This document shows positions 15,532 through 24,344 of a stretch of DNA of 64,000 nucleotides, piece after piece. The position numbers and the translations under genes are program-made. The notes under the pieces are model-generated. The model worked only from the letters and a program-made list of their open reading frames with translations. It ran no database searches and was not told the DNA's origin. Source of the stretch: Chthonomonas sp. Lineage in GTDB: Bacteria > Armatimonadota > Fimbriimonadia > Fimbriimonadales > Fimbriimonadaceae. The first letter of the stretch is position 1, and each line of letters starts with the position of its first letter. The DNA lies in assembly GCA_016788425.1 (NCBI GenBank), contig JAEURQ010000004.1, positions 124,001 to 188,000 of the forward strand, written 5' to 3'.

Positions 15532-18271
15532 AGCGCAATCACTGCGATCTCGCTGGTTCCTGGGCGCGACTCTGGTTTTCGGAGTCGCGCCTTTTGCGCT
15601 TGCGCAAGCGAAGATCTCGGGCGTGACCACGGGCGTGACCCAGGGGGCCCTTGTGGTCACTGTGGCGGGCACCGATCTCAAGTCGCCGAAGGAACTTCGC
15701 GTCATGCGGGACACGGTGTACATTGCCGAGTTTGAGGCAGCCCTCGCGGGCGGCGTTAAGCCCGGTAAGGTTTCGGTCCGCAAGCAGGGCGTGGAGTACG
15801 TGCAGTACGGTTGGTACACCGCCCGTCCGCCAAAGGTCCGCGTCAGCATTCGCCTGACCGACCCGGCGCTCACGCCGCTGATTACCAAAACCGCGGACGG
15901 TTTCGTGATCACGATTCCGAAGCAAGCCAACGCTGGTTCGGACACCAATCCGTTGCTGCCGAATCCGGCGGAAACGCCGGTCAAGACGGCGAACCAAGAT
16001 TCGACTCCGTTGCTGACGGCGACGAGTGCGCAAGGCGCGCCGGACTTCATGAGTCTGCGCCGCAACGACACGCCGGTCACCGAGCCGACGCCGACCCCGT
16101 TGCCGCAACCGACGCCGAAGCCGCAAGTCCAGACCAAGCCGCAAGCGACGCCTCCGAAGCAAAACGGCTTTGAAAAGGATGTCCGCAGTAACGCGGTCGA
16201 AAAGAAGCGCACCATTTCGCTTGATTTCGTCGCCACGGACGTCAACCTCGTGCTGAAGGCGCTGGCTCTGCAATCGGGCGCGAACATCGTGACTGCCCCG
16301 AACATGAAGGGCACGGTGACGGTGAGCATCGCGAACGTCCCGCTGGATTCGGCCCTTGACTTCGTCACCGTACCGAGCGGTCTGCGATGGGAACGTGTCC
16401 GCGGAACGACTTACGTGGTCGCGCCGAAGGAAAAGATCCGTGAGATCGTCAACGAACTGAGCCGCCGCGACCAGGCCGTGAGCACCACGCTTATCGTGCC
16501 GATCTACAGCGGTGACATTCGCCAGATTCGCGAGACCGTGACCCGCGCGTTCATTCCGAGCACGAGCGAAGGCTCGTTCGAAATGCTGCTGTCCAGCGAA
16601 ATTTCCTCGGAAAAGAAGGAATCGTCCACCTCGGAAAGCGGCGGCGGTTCGACCGGAGCCGAAGCTGATGGCGGCGGTGGCGGAGCTAAGGTCGATCCCG
16701 GCCAAGGTGGCGGCGGCGGTGGATCGTCGTCCAAGTCCGAGAAGAGCACGGCCTCGCTGGCTCCGCTGGACAACCTTTACATGATTCTCATCGGCAACGA
16801 CGAGATGGTGAGCCGAGTCCGTGATTACATTACGCAGCTCGACCGCCAAATCTGCGCCAGCTACGGCATCGAGCCGAGCGTCAGCAGCGCGTTGGTGACC
16901 GACACCTACACCATCCGCTCGAAGACCCTCAAGGCCAAGGCGATGATCGATAACGTGAGCTTCCAAGGGTTTGGCCCTGCCTTCCCGAAGGTTGCGCTGC
17001 ACGCCTCGCCGGAAACCGGCGAGCGCCAGTCGGTGATCATCGTCGGACGCGAATCGGAAGTGGCTCGCGCCAAGCAACTCCTCGCCGAGTTTGATGGCGT
17101 CGGTGACAACATCGCGGTGTACGATCTGAAATTCTCCGACCCGCGCAGTGTCCGCGATCAGGTGATGTCGTTCGTCCCGGGTCTGCAAGTGGACTTCGCT
17201 CCCGCCGGAGCCGGTGCCCCGCGCCTTTACGAAGGCATTCGCGCCGGTAACAAGGCGACCAGCGAAATGAAGGGCGATGGCGGCGGCGGCGACGCGCAAG
17301 ACGTCTCGGCCAAGGGCGAAAGCAAGGACTTTGACAGCGCGCTGAGCCAGCCGTTTAACGAGCTGGAAAAGACCGCTCAACCAATGCGCTTGATTCTGCG
17401 CGGTTCACCCGAGCAGATCACCCGCGCGGCTGCGTTCATCGAGCGCATTGACCTGGAGCCCAAGCAAGTGGCCATTGATGTCCGCGTGGTGGAACTCTCG
17501 CGCAGCGAAGCTCTCAAAATCGGCATCGACTGGAGCATGCTGACCGGCGGTATCGCCCGCTCGATCCGCATCAACCAGAACCCCGGTCGCACTCAAGATG
17601 ACATCGGCACGCTCGAAGGCGAAACCCGCGTCAACTACAACCTGAACGGTCAAACCGGCAGCTTGTTCTCATCGCTGGATCAGCTGGACGCTTCGGGCCG
17701 CGTGATTAGCCGCCCGAACCTGCTGGCCATGGATGGCCGCGAAAGCGAAACCTTCATCGGCGAGACGATCCGCTACGTGGAATCCATTCAGTCCACGCAG
17801 AACGGCGTGACCGTCACGACTGCGTCCATCGGCGTGGGTATCCGACTCGCGGTGATTCCGCGCATCGGTGCCGATGGTAAGATCACGCTCGACATGCGAC
17901 CGGTCATCCGCTCGCTGAAGGGCTTTACCTCGGTCCCCGGCGGCGGCCAACTTCCGCAAACCGTGGAGCGCGTGATGACCAACACCGTCATGGTCAACTC
18001 GGGCGAAACCATCGCTCTAGGTGGCCTGATCACCGACACGGAATCCAAGACCATGGGCGGCATCCCGCTGCTCAAGGACATTCCGCTCCTGGGTCGTCTG
18101 TTCAGCCGCGAAACCAAGAATCGCGATCGCCGCGAACTGGTGTTCTTCATCACCGTGCGTGAGGTGAACACCGAAAATCGAGGCCGCGTGGCCGCTCCCC
18201 GGGATGCTGAGAAAAATAATGGCCTGGTTGAGGAACAAACCAAGCCCGAGAAAGTCAAAAAGAAGGGTTGA
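15494..18271 (+). CDS. pilQ: Type IV pilus secretin PilQ
   Basis: 925 residues. A signal peptide with an extended N-region ends ALAQ near residue 38. Domains in order: AMIN (about 45-135), a Pro/Thr-rich linker, the STN/N0 domain (about 236-315, ISLDFVATDVNLVLKALA), three secretin N repeats interrupted by Gly/Ser-rich loops (about 375-425 and 590-610), and the C-terminal secretin domain from about 650. The secretin signature lies near 800-880 (VPGGG, VNSGETIALGGLI, PLLKDIPLLGRLF). It forms the outer membrane pore for the pilus. The start overlaps the pilP 3' end, and the operon ends at a strong terminator. Confidence 0.95.
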   Translation: MAANSTSFTWPGRAQSLRSRWFLGATLVFGVAPFALAQAKISGVTTGVTQGALVVTVAGTDLKSPKELRVMRDTVYIAEFEAALAGGVKPGKVSVRKQGVEYVQYGWYTARPPKVRVSIRLTDPALTPLITKTADGFVITIPKQANAGSDTNPLLPNPAETPVKTANQDSTPLLTATSAQGAPDFMSLRRNDTPVTEPTPTPLPQPTPKPQVQTKPQATPPKQNGFEKDVRSNAVEKKRTISLDFVATDVNLVLKALALQSGANIVTAPNMKGTVTVSIANVPLDSALDFVTVPSGLRWERVRGTTYVVAPKEKIREIVNELSRRDQAVSTTLIVPIYSGDIRQIRETVTRAFIPSTSEGSFEMLLSSEISSEKKESSTSESGGGSTGAEADGGGGGAKVDPGQGGGGGGSSSKSEKSTASLAPLDNLYMILIGNDEMVSRVRDYITQLDRQICASYGIEPSVSSALVTDTYTIRSKTLKAKAMIDNVSFQGFGPAFPKVALHASPETGERQSVIIVGRESEVARAKQLLAEFDGVGDNIAVYDLKFSDPRSVRDQVMSFVPGLQVDFAPAGAGAPRLYEGIRAGNKATSEMKGDGGGGDAQDVSAKGESKDFDSALSQPFNELEKTAQPMRLILRGSPEQITRAAAFIERIDLEPKQVAIDVRVVELSRSEALKIGIDWSMLTGGIARSIRINQNPGRTQDDIGTLEGETRVNYNLNGQTGSLFSSLDQLDASGRVISRPNLLAMDGRESETFIGETIRYVESIQSTQNGVTVTTASIGVGIRLAVIPRIGADGKITLDMRPVIRSLKGFTSVPGGGQLPQTVERVMTNTVMVNSGETIALGGLITDTESKTMGGIPLLKDIPLLGRLFSRETKNRDRRELVFFITVREVNTENRGRVAAPRDAEKNNGLVEEQTKPEKVKKKG

Positions 18272-18290
18272 CACAACCCCTGCAGATCTG

Positions 18291-18325
18291 CCCTCCCGAC
18301 CAATCGGGAGGGCCCTTTTCTTTTT
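18291..18325 (+). terminator. Terminator of the pilus operon
   Basis: CCCTCCCGA, a CCAA loop, then TCGGGAGGG followed by CCCTTTTCTTTTT, 19 bases after the pilQ stop. Confidence 0.9.
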
Positions 18326-18328
18326 CGC

Positions 18329-18334
18329 CACAAT
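18329..18334 (+). promoter_or_regulatory. Candidate -10 element for the flavoprotein gene
   Basis: CACAAT, seven bases before the ATG at 18342 and just after the pilQ terminator. The first base departs from TANNNT. The spacer AGAGGGC is purine-rich, so it could also act as a weak ribosome site. Confidence 0.35.
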
Positions 18335-18341
18335 AGAGGGC

Positions 18342-19568
18342 ATGGTGATTGTGGTGGGAGCGGGCGCGGCGGGCATCTTTGCGGCGTGGCGCGCGGCTCA
18401 GTGCGGTCACCGCGTGGTGCTGCTGGAAAAGACCGCCCGCATCGGCACCAAGATTTTGATCTCGGGCGGCGGCAAGTGCAACATCTGCCACGCCGGTCCG
18501 ATTGAGGACGTGCTCCGAGCGTTCCGCAAGAACGAAGCCCTGTTCCTGCGTCCGGCCATGTACCGCTTTTCCAACGAGCAGGTGGTGGACCTGTTCACCT
18601 CGCGCGGGCTGGAGGTTTACACGCGGCCCAACGGACGCATTTTCCCGGTGGACAAGACCGCGAAGGACGTGGTCGCGATTTTGGATCGAGTGCTGCGCGA
18701 TGCCGGCGTCGAGGTCCGTGTAGAGACCCCAGTCTTGGGCCTGATTATCGAGGACGGTCGTTGCCTGGGTGTGCGGCTCGGCTCGGGGGAGGAACTCCGA
18801 GGCGAGGCCGTGATTCTGACGGTGGGCGGGAAGTCGTATCCCAACTCGGGCACCACCGGCGACGGATACCCGTGGGTGCGGGCCGCCGGACACACGCTGG
18901 TCCCGATTCGCGCCGCCCTGGCGCCCATGCGCACCGATCCCGCGCGCCCCGAGCTGAGTGGCGTCTCGTTTCGCGATTGCCTGCTCAAGGCGCGAGCGGG
19001 CGGCAAGGAAATCGCGCGCTGGCGAGACGACTTGCTGATGACCCACCGCGGCGTGAGCGGCCCAACCGTGCTCGGCCTGAGCCGAGAATGCGCCGAGGCG
19101 ACCGGGCCGGTCGAACTGCTGACCGACTGCCGTCCCGACCAAAGCTACGAAGCGGTGAGCGAGGAACTTGTGCGGTGGTGTCAGATTCACCCCAAGCGCA
19201 CCATCAAGCGGTGGCTGGAGGAGACGGTAGCGGCGAGCTTGGTGACGGAACTGCTTCGCTCCGCGCAGGTGGATGGCGAGACGTTGGCCACGAACCTCGG
19301 CAAGAAAGAGCGCAATCGCCTGGTCGAGGTGACGAAGAATTGGCCGCTCGGCGGCGTCGCGGAAGTGATTTTGGACAAGGGCGAGGTGGTCGCGGGGGGC
19401 GTCGCCCTCGACGAGGTCGATCCGCACACGATGCGCTCGCGCAAGTGTGAGCGGCTGTTCCTCGCCGGCGAAATTCTGGATGTCGCGGGGCCGGTTGGCG
19501 GCTATAACTTGCAGGCGGCGTTTAGCACGGGTTGGGTCGCGGGCGACAGCGTGAGCAAAAACCCGTAA
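18342..19568 (+). CDS. HI0933/YhiN-family FAD-dependent flavoprotein
   Basis: 408 residues. It is a NAD(P)/FAD-dependent oxidoreductase of the BaiN/RdsA (HI0933-like) family. The N-terminal Rossmann motif is VVGAGAAGIFAA (residues 4-15), followed by the family hallmark KILISGGGKCNICH (about 40-53). The C-terminus has the second FAD motif LAGEILDVAGPVGGYNLQAAFSTG. The start at 18342 lies after the pilQ terminator, so an earlier in-frame start (18204) inside pilQ is rejected. The cellular substrate is not known for most members. Confidence 0.92.
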   Translation: MVIVVGAGAAGIFAAWRAAQCGHRVVLLEKTARIGTKILISGGGKCNICHAGPIEDVLRAFRKNEALFLRPAMYRFSNEQVVDLFTSRGLEVYTRPNGRIFPVDKTAKDVVAILDRVLRDAGVEVRVETPVLGLIIEDGRCLGVRLGSGEELRGEAVILTVGGKSYPNSGTTGDGYPWVRAAGHTLVPIRAALAPMRTDPARPELSGVSFRDCLLKARAGGKEIARWRDDLLMTHRGVSGPTVLGLSRECAEATGPVELLTDCRPDQSYEAVSEELVRWCQIHPKRTIKRWLEETVAASLVTELLRSAQVDGETLATNLGKKERNRLVEVTKNWPLGGVAEVILDKGEVVAGGVALDEVDPHTMRSRKCERLFLAGEILDVAGPVGGYNLQAAFSTGWVAGDSVSKNP

Positions 19569-19600
19569 AACTACCTGCCGCAGGATCGGCGCTTGCCTGT

Positions 19601-19606
19601 TACTAT
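19601..19606 (+). promoter_or_regulatory. -10 element of leaderless PEP-CTERM transcript
   Basis: TACTAT, seven bases (TTATGGG) before the ATG at 19614. A purine-rich GGG in the spacer is too close to act as a ribosome site. Confidence 0.45.
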
Positions 19607-19613
19607 TTATGGG

Positions 19614-20189
19614 ATGAAGTGCTTTTTGTCCCTTGCATTAGTGGCGAGTGTGGGCCTTGCTTCGGCCACCAGCCTCACCCTGAAAATGGTCGCCGACGAC
19701 TTTTTTGAGGCGTACATTTCGACGTCGGACGCTGTACAGGGCACCCAGTTTGCCGCGCAAGTCAACACTTGGCAAGCCGGTACGGTCACCGGAACCGTCG
19801 CGCTGACGCCTGGCATGACCAACTACCTGCACATCCGTGCGCGCGACGTCTTTGGCGCGCCGTCGATGATCGTGGGCGAAGCGTCGCTCAGCGACGCGGG
19901 CTTTGCTTTCGGCAACCTGACGCAGAACCTGCTGACCAACACAACTGATTGGCAAGTAAGCCTCAGCGGATTCGGTAGCGGCTATGTTACGCCGACCCTG
20001 ATCGGCTTTAATGGCGGCGGTCCGTGGGGCACGCAAAGCGGCATTTCGCTGAACGCGGCACGAATTTGGTCGAACCAAACTGCCGGCGAGCACTACTTCA
20101 CGACGGCGATTCGCGTTGTTCCGGAACCGGCTTCGCTGCTGGCCTTCGCGCTGGGCGGTCTGCTGGTCCTTCGCCGCAAGAGCAAGTAA
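19614..20189 (+). CDS. PEP-CTERM sorting domain protein
   Basis: 191 residues. The signal peptide (MKCFLSLALVASVGLASA) starts at 19614. The C-terminus is VPEPAS, then LLAFALGGLLVL, then RRKSK. The body is a compact beta-rich domain with SLTLKMVADDFFEAYISTSD near the start, which recalls carbohydrate-binding or cell-surface modules of other PEP-CTERM proteins. It is transcribed alone and ends at a hairpin. An exported surface protein of unknown function. Confidence 0.85.
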   Translation: MKCFLSLALVASVGLASATSLTLKMVADDFFEAYISTSDAVQGTQFAAQVNTWQAGTVTGTVALTPGMTNYLHIRARDVFGAPSMIVGEASLSDAGFAFGNLTQNLLTNTTDWQVSLSGFGSGYVTPTLIGFNGGGPWGTQSGISLNAARIWSNQTAGEHYFTTAIRVVPEPASLLAFALGGLLVLRRKSK

Positions 20190-20206
20190 CTTAGAGCTTC
20201 ATCGCT

Positions 20207-20240
20207 AACGGGGCACGCCATGCAGCGAGCCCCGTTCTTA
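20207..20240 (+). terminator. Rho-independent terminator after the PEP-CTERM gene
   Basis: AACGGGGC and GCCCCGTT with a 14-base loop, followed by CTTATTG. The T-tail is weak. It abuts the convergent plsC stop. Confidence 0.6.
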
Positions 20241-20837
20241 TTGCCCGGTTAAGCGGCGCAGTTCGCTTTCCAGCCAAGCCATGATCTCCTCGTTTGTGGC
20301 TTCGGGCGCGAAGCGTTGCACGCGCCCAAACCGCGCCCAGACCCACCGGAACGCGGGCCGCGGAATCATGCTGCCGTAGGGGATCACGCGGTTCGTGTTC
20401 TGCAAACCACAGCACACCACCGGCACCTGCGCGCGGCTGATAATCAGCGCGACCCCGCTTAGCAGCGGCTGCAGTTTGCCATCTTCGCTTAGGCGGCCCT
20501 CGGGGAAAATCCCCACCGTTTGGCCCTGGCCAAGGTAGTCAATCGCCTTCTTTAGCGCGGCCCGATCGGGCGCCCCGCGCCGCACCGGGAACGCGCCAAA
20601 GGCGCGGATGAACCAGCCGATGGACTTCATTTCGAACAGCTCGCTCTTGGCCATGAAGGTCACGTGTCGCCGCGCGCCGATGTAAGCAAAAGCCGGGTCG
20701 CAATCCGAGAGGTGGTTGGAGACGATGAGAAGCCCGCCGCGCGGCAACCGCTCTTCATGAATCGAGCGCAGCGGCCCGAGCACGAACGTGACAATGGTGC
20801 CGAACACTCGGCCAAACGCTAACACAAACGGGTTCAA
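20238..20837 (-). CDS. 1-acyl-sn-glycerol-3-phosphate acyltransferase family protein (PlsC-like)
   Basis: 199 residues. It transfers a fatty acyl chain to the sn-2 position of lysophosphatidate at the inner membrane. A hydrophobic N-terminal segment (5-21) precedes the catalytic NHLSDCD motif (His42, Asp47). The substrate motif FPEGR is at about 111-115. The ATG overlaps the purN stop by four bases, forming a purN-plsC pair. Confidence 0.88.
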   Translation of the reverse strand: MNPFVLAFGRVFGTIVTFVLGPLRSIHEERLPRGGLLIVSNHLSDCDPAFAYIGARRHVTFMAKSELFEMKSIGWFIRAFGAFPVRRGAPDRAALKKAIDYLGQGQTVGIFPEGRLSEDGKLQPLLSGVALIISRAQVPVVCCGLQNTNRVIPYGSMIPRPAFRWVWARFGRVQRFAPEATNEEIMAWLESELRRLTGQ

Positions 20838-21373
20838 AGCAGGCTCCTCACCACGCTTGGGTACAGCTCGTGTTCTAAGGCCAACACGCGCGCGGCAACG
20901 TCGTTGGCGGTGTCACCCGGATGCACCGGGCAGCGCAGTTGGCCGAGAATCTGGCCATCGTCGTACACGGACGTCACTTGGTGGACCGTGCAGCCGGTCT
21001 CGGTGTCGCCGCTCGCAACCACGGCCTCGTGCACGTGCATGCCGTACATACCTTTGCCGCCGTGGCGAGGCAAAAGCGCGGGGTGGATGTTCAGCACCCG
21101 CCCCGGGAATGCGTCCAAAACGGAATCCGGCAGCAGCCGCAAGTAACCGGCCAAGCACAGCACCGTGACGCCCGCCGCCTTCAACGGCGCGACCAGGTCG
21201 TCGCGGCGCGGATCGAGCGCCAGAGTCGGCACGCCAAGCTCGGCGGCTCGCGCCAATCCGGGAGCCTCCGGGCTGGGCGCGACCACCAAGGCCACGGGCA
21301 ACCCGGCCTGAATCAGCGCCGCCATGTTGGAGCCGCGCCCCTTGGTCCCGATGAGAATTCCGACCACGCGCAC
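20834..21373 (-). CDS. purN: Phosphoribosylglycinamide formyltransferase
   Basis: 179 residues if GTG at 21373 is used. It transfers a formyl group from 10-formyl-THF to GAR in purine synthesis. The substrate loop GRGSNM is at 12-17. Catalytic Asn95 and His97 are in VLNIHPALLP, and the Asp of the DDG motif is at about 139. A second GTG at 21367 is exactly six bases from TAAACT, so translation may begin there, giving MVGILIGTK. It shares a 65-bp divergent region with ftsK. Confidence 0.9.
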   Translation of the reverse strand: MRVVGILIGTKGRGSNMAALIQAGLPVALVVAPSPEAPGLARAAELGVPTLALDPRRDDLVAPLKAAGVTVLCLAGYLRLLPDSVLDAFPGRVLNIHPALLPRHGGKGMYGMHVHEAVVASGDTETGCTVHQVTSVYDDGQILGQLRCPVHPGDTANDVAARVLALEHELYPSVVRSLL

Positions 21374-21379
21374 AGTTTA
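21374..21379 (-). promoter_or_regulatory. -10 element of leaderless purN transcript
   Basis: TAAACT on the minus strand, six bases before the GTG at 21367 and directly against the GTG at 21373. It favours 21367 as the true purN start. Confidence 0.45.
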
Positions 21380-21381
21380 TC

Positions 21382-21409
21382 TTGCATTTAAGGTCGCTTA
21401 GGCTATACT
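21382..21409 (+). promoter_or_regulatory. Sigma70-type promoter of ftsK
   Basis: TTGCAT and TATACT separated by 16 bases. The predicted start leaves a leader of about 25 bases holding the AAGGAAGG ribosome site. The TGAACCTAAA just after the -10 repeats part of a motif found at gyrA. Confidence 0.6.
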
Positions 21410-21438
21410 GAACCTAAAGCAACGCCAAGGAAGGTGCT

Positions 21439-23712
21439 GTGATGAACAACGAAACGAGATCAAGGATGCCAACCTCCACGCGGTCTAAAACGAAGCGCCG
21501 AGCTGCCGCTGCCCCCCAACGATCGCATCGCCACGACGATACCGCCGGCATTGTGCTGATTGCGGTTGGCGTGGTGATGTTGCTAGCGCTGGCCATGGGC
21601 AACGCAGGCGCGGTGGGGCAAGCCCTTAAAGATGCCGCGTACACGGTGTTTGGCCGAGTCGCTTGGGTGGTGCCGTTTGCGCTCGCCGCCATGGGAGTCG
21701 CGTTCATTCGCGGACGCCAAGCCATGCAGATCACCAGGGTCAGCATCGGCATCGGCCTGTTGTTCCTGTGCATCGTCGGGTTCTTTGCCCGGTCACTTCA
21801 CGGCGATTGGTTTGACCACGCGACAGTGGTCGCCTCGGGCGGCTATGTCGGCGGCGCGGTGGCCTGGGCGCTCAATTGGGCGCTGGGCGGGGCCAGCATG
21901 GTGGGGCTCGGCGCGCTCGGCATGATCGGTATCGTGCTGTGCCGCGAGTTTCCGCTGCGCGACTTTTTCGAACGATTTCAGCTGCAACCCATCGCGGGTC
22001 GTGGCCAAAGCGAAGTGCGCGTGACCGGTCGCGAAGCCCCGGATAAAGCGGTGGTCGTCAACCGCGAACGCATGGCTCGACCCAGCAACGCCGCCGCCGA
22101 GCCGGACGACGAAACTCCGCCAACCCAGCGATTGCAAACCCGGCGCATGCCCAAGATGACCGAGGCGGTGCCGCCGACGAGCCTCACCCAGAATTCCACG
22201 CCCGAACCCAAGGAGGGCTACACGTTGCCTCCAATGACGCTGCTGGCGATGCCTCCGAGTCGGCCCAAGCGCAGCGCCGAAGAGATGCAGCGCAACATCG
22301 AGACCCTCGAAGACACGCTCGACCAGTTCGGGATTGAAGCGAACGTGGTCGAAGTCGCGACCGGTCCGACCATTACTCGCTACGAGATTCAGCTTGGTGC
22401 GGGCGTGCGCGTGGGTCGCATCACCGCGCTCGCCGACAACATCGCCATGAATCTGGCCGCGCGCTCGGTGCGCGTCGAAGCCCCGATTCCAGGCAAGGCC
22501 GCCATTGGCGTGGAAGTGCCCACGACCCAGCCGAGCATGGTCAGCCTGCGCGAGGTGTGCAGTTCGCCAGAATTTCTCGACCACAAGTCGCGCCTTGCTT
22601 TTGCCCTCGGGCAGGATGTCGCGGGTGCGAATCGCTACGCGGACCTCACTAAGATGCCTCACCTGCTGATTGGCGGAGCCACCAATAGCGGCAAATCCAT
22701 TGGCTTGGCGACGATCATCACGAGCCTGCTGGTCCGAAATACGCCGAAGGACCTGCGCATGGTGATGATCGACCCGAAGCGCGTCGAACTCTCGCTGTTC
22801 GACGGGATTCCGCACCTGATGTGCCCGGTCGTCAAGGACGTTAAGGAAGCGCCCGGCGTGCTCCGCGCGGTTTGGCGCGAGATGGACATTCGCTACGATC
22901 TGTTCAGCGAGAAGGGCGTCCGCAACATTGAGGGCTGGAACGCCAAGGCGAGCTTCGCCGACCGCATGCCCTACATCGTGGTGGTCATTGACGAGCTTGC
23001 CGACATGATGATTCAGGCGAAAGCCGAAGTGGAAACCAGCATTGTGCGCCTGGCGCAGCTGGCCCGCGCGGTGGGCATTCACCTGGTGATCGCCACTCAG
23101 CGACCCTCAGTGGACGTCATTACCGGCCTCATTAAGGCCAACGTGCCCTCGCGGATCGCGTTTGCGGTGTCGTCGCAGATTGACTCGCGGACGATTTTGG
23201 ATAGCTCGGGCGCCGAAGATTTGGTAGGCAAGGGCGACATGCTGTTCCTGCCGATTGACGCCGACAAGCCCGTGCGGATGCAGGGCTGCTACGTCAGCGA
23301 ACAGGAAATCGAAGACGTTTGCAAGCACTGGAAGGAGCAAGAACTGCCCAACTACGTCCTGAAGCCGATCACGGTGGAGTCCACGAGCGCGGGCGGCGAA
23401 GATGGCGGCTCCGGCGGCGACCTCGACCCGCTGTTTGGCGATGCTGTGCGGTGGGTGGTCGAGCGCGGCCAAGCCTCCACGTCCATGCTGCAACGCCGAT
23501 TTAGCATCGGGTTCCAACGCGCCTCGCGGCTGCTGGACCTGATGGAAGAAAAGGGCATCGTCGGCCCGCGCGACGGACCGCGGCCGCGCGATGTGCGCAT
23601 TGATGTGCGCGACGTCGAAGGCGTGCTCGGCGGGCAAGGTGTAGCTTTCGACGGCCCCGACCTTGGGTTTATGGACGAGGAAGCCGAAGGTGAGGAACGT
23701 GAACCGTTCTGA
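21439..23712 (+). CDS. ftsK: DNA translocase FtsK/SpoIIIE
   Basis: 757 residues. It pumps chromosomal DNA through the division septum. Start is GTG 21439 or ATG 21442, both served by AAGGAAGG. Four hydrophobic segments lie between residues 37 and 180, followed by a linker (about 185-270). The motor has Walker A GGATNSGKS (about 412-420) and Walker B YIVVVIDELADMM (about 513-525). The C-terminal gamma domain at about 665-735 (LFGDAVRWVVERGQAST...FQRASRLLDLMEEKGIVGP) reads KOPS-like DNA motifs. The linker is short compared with E. coli FtsK. XerC/D lies 15 kb away. Confidence 0.95.
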   Translation: MMNNETRSRMPTSTRSKTKRRAAAAPQRSHRHDDTAGIVLIAVGVVMLLALAMGNAGAVGQALKDAAYTVFGRVAWVVPFALAAMGVAFIRGRQAMQITRVSIGIGLLFLCIVGFFARSLHGDWFDHATVVASGGYVGGAVAWALNWALGGASMVGLGALGMIGIVLCREFPLRDFFERFQLQPIAGRGQSEVRVTGREAPDKAVVVNRERMARPSNAAAEPDDETPPTQRLQTRRMPKMTEAVPPTSLTQNSTPEPKEGYTLPPMTLLAMPPSRPKRSAEEMQRNIETLEDTLDQFGIEANVVEVATGPTITRYEIQLGAGVRVGRITALADNIAMNLAARSVRVEAPIPGKAAIGVEVPTTQPSMVSLREVCSSPEFLDHKSRLAFALGQDVAGANRYADLTKMPHLLIGGATNSGKSIGLATIITSLLVRNTPKDLRMVMIDPKRVELSLFDGIPHLMCPVVKDVKEAPGVLRAVWREMDIRYDLFSEKGVRNIEGWNAKASFADRMPYIVVVIDELADMMIQAKAEVETSIVRLAQLARAVGIHLVIATQRPSVDVITGLIKANVPSRIAFAVSSQIDSRTILDSSGAEDLVGKGDMLFLPIDADKPVRMQGCYVSEQEIEDVCKHWKEQELPNYVLKPITVESTSAGGEDGGSGGDLDPLFGDAVRWVVERGQASTSMLQRRFSIGFQRASRLLDLMEEKGIVGPRDGPRPRDVRIDVRDVEGVLGGQGVAFDGPDLGFMDEEAEGEEREPF

Positions 23713-24334
23713 TTACTTTGCCCGGCTGCGCGCGGCGGGAGTGTCGTTGCCGATGCTGCTGATTCGCGAGGTGCTGTTTAAGCTGGCGGGCAAGCGCATC
23801 CGCGCGGACCACCGCGTGCAGATCCGCGGCCTCAAAAACATCCAGACCAAAGGTCATTTGGAAATCGCGACCGAGTACGTGGGCTTCATGTCGCCGCGCG
23901 AAGGAACCTGGGTGAACGTGCAAGGTGAGATGGTGGTGAACGACTTTTTTGCCTTGGGCCGAGGCTGCCGCGTGGATGTTGCCCCGGGTGGCAAGCTGAT
24001 TTTGCACGGCGGTCGGGTGACGGCGAACACCACGTTCATCGCCACCAGTCACGTCGAAATTGGGCGCGGCTGCACGATTTCGTGGGGCGTGGAGTTTCTG
24101 GATACCGACTTTCACACGCTGAGCTACGACGGCAAAACGGACCGCGACCCGAGCATCGTCATTGGCGAGCGAGCCTGGATCGGGGCTCACGCCAAGATTC
24201 TCAAAGGCGTGCGCATTGGCAACGGGTGTGTCATCGCCGCGAACAGCGTGGTGACCAAATCGTTTGACGGCGACAACTTGCTGATCGGCGGAAACCCGGC
24301 CCGCGTCCTTCGCGAAAACGTCTCCTGGCAGTAA
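23699..24334 (+). CDS. Hexapeptide-repeat acyltransferase
   Basis: 211 residues from a GTG at 23699 that overlaps the ftsK 3' end by 14 bases. A GAAGG ribosome site lies upstream. The central and C-terminal parts show left-handed beta-helix repeats: HVEIGRGCTISWGVEF, IVIGERAWIGAHAKIL, VRIGNGCVIAANSVV. The end IGGNPARVLRENVSW is typical of O-acetyltransferases (LacA/WbbJ type). It probably modifies a sugar of a surface polysaccharide. The active-site His would be in DTDFHTL. Acceptor unknown. Confidence 0.85.
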   Translation: MNRSDYFARLRAAGVSLPMLLIREVLFKLAGKRIRADHRVQIRGLKNIQTKGHLEIATEYVGFMSPREGTWVNVQGEMVVNDFFALGRGCRVDVAPGGKLILHGGRVTANTTFIATSHVEIGRGCTISWGVEFLDTDFHTLSYDGKTDRDPSIVIGERAWIGAHAKILKGVRIGNGCVIAANSVVTKSFDGDNLLIGGNPARVLRENVSWQ

Positions 24335-24337
24335 ACT
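24332..24337 (+). promoter_or_regulatory. -10 element of leaderless folD transcript
   Basis: TAAACT, seven bases before the ATG at 24345. Its TAA is also the stop codon of the upstream acyltransferase, so read-through expression from ftsK is possible too. Confidence 0.4.
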
Positions 24338-24344
24338 AGGGGTC

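Noticed and set aside
16600-16750. Gly/Ser-rich repeats inside pilQ as a separate repeat element
   Set aside because: They form a flexible loop between secretin N repeats, common in this family, and stay in frame.
15539-17380. Long minus-strand frame opposite pilQ
   Set aside because: An antisense shadow; pilQ has full secretin domains and operon context.
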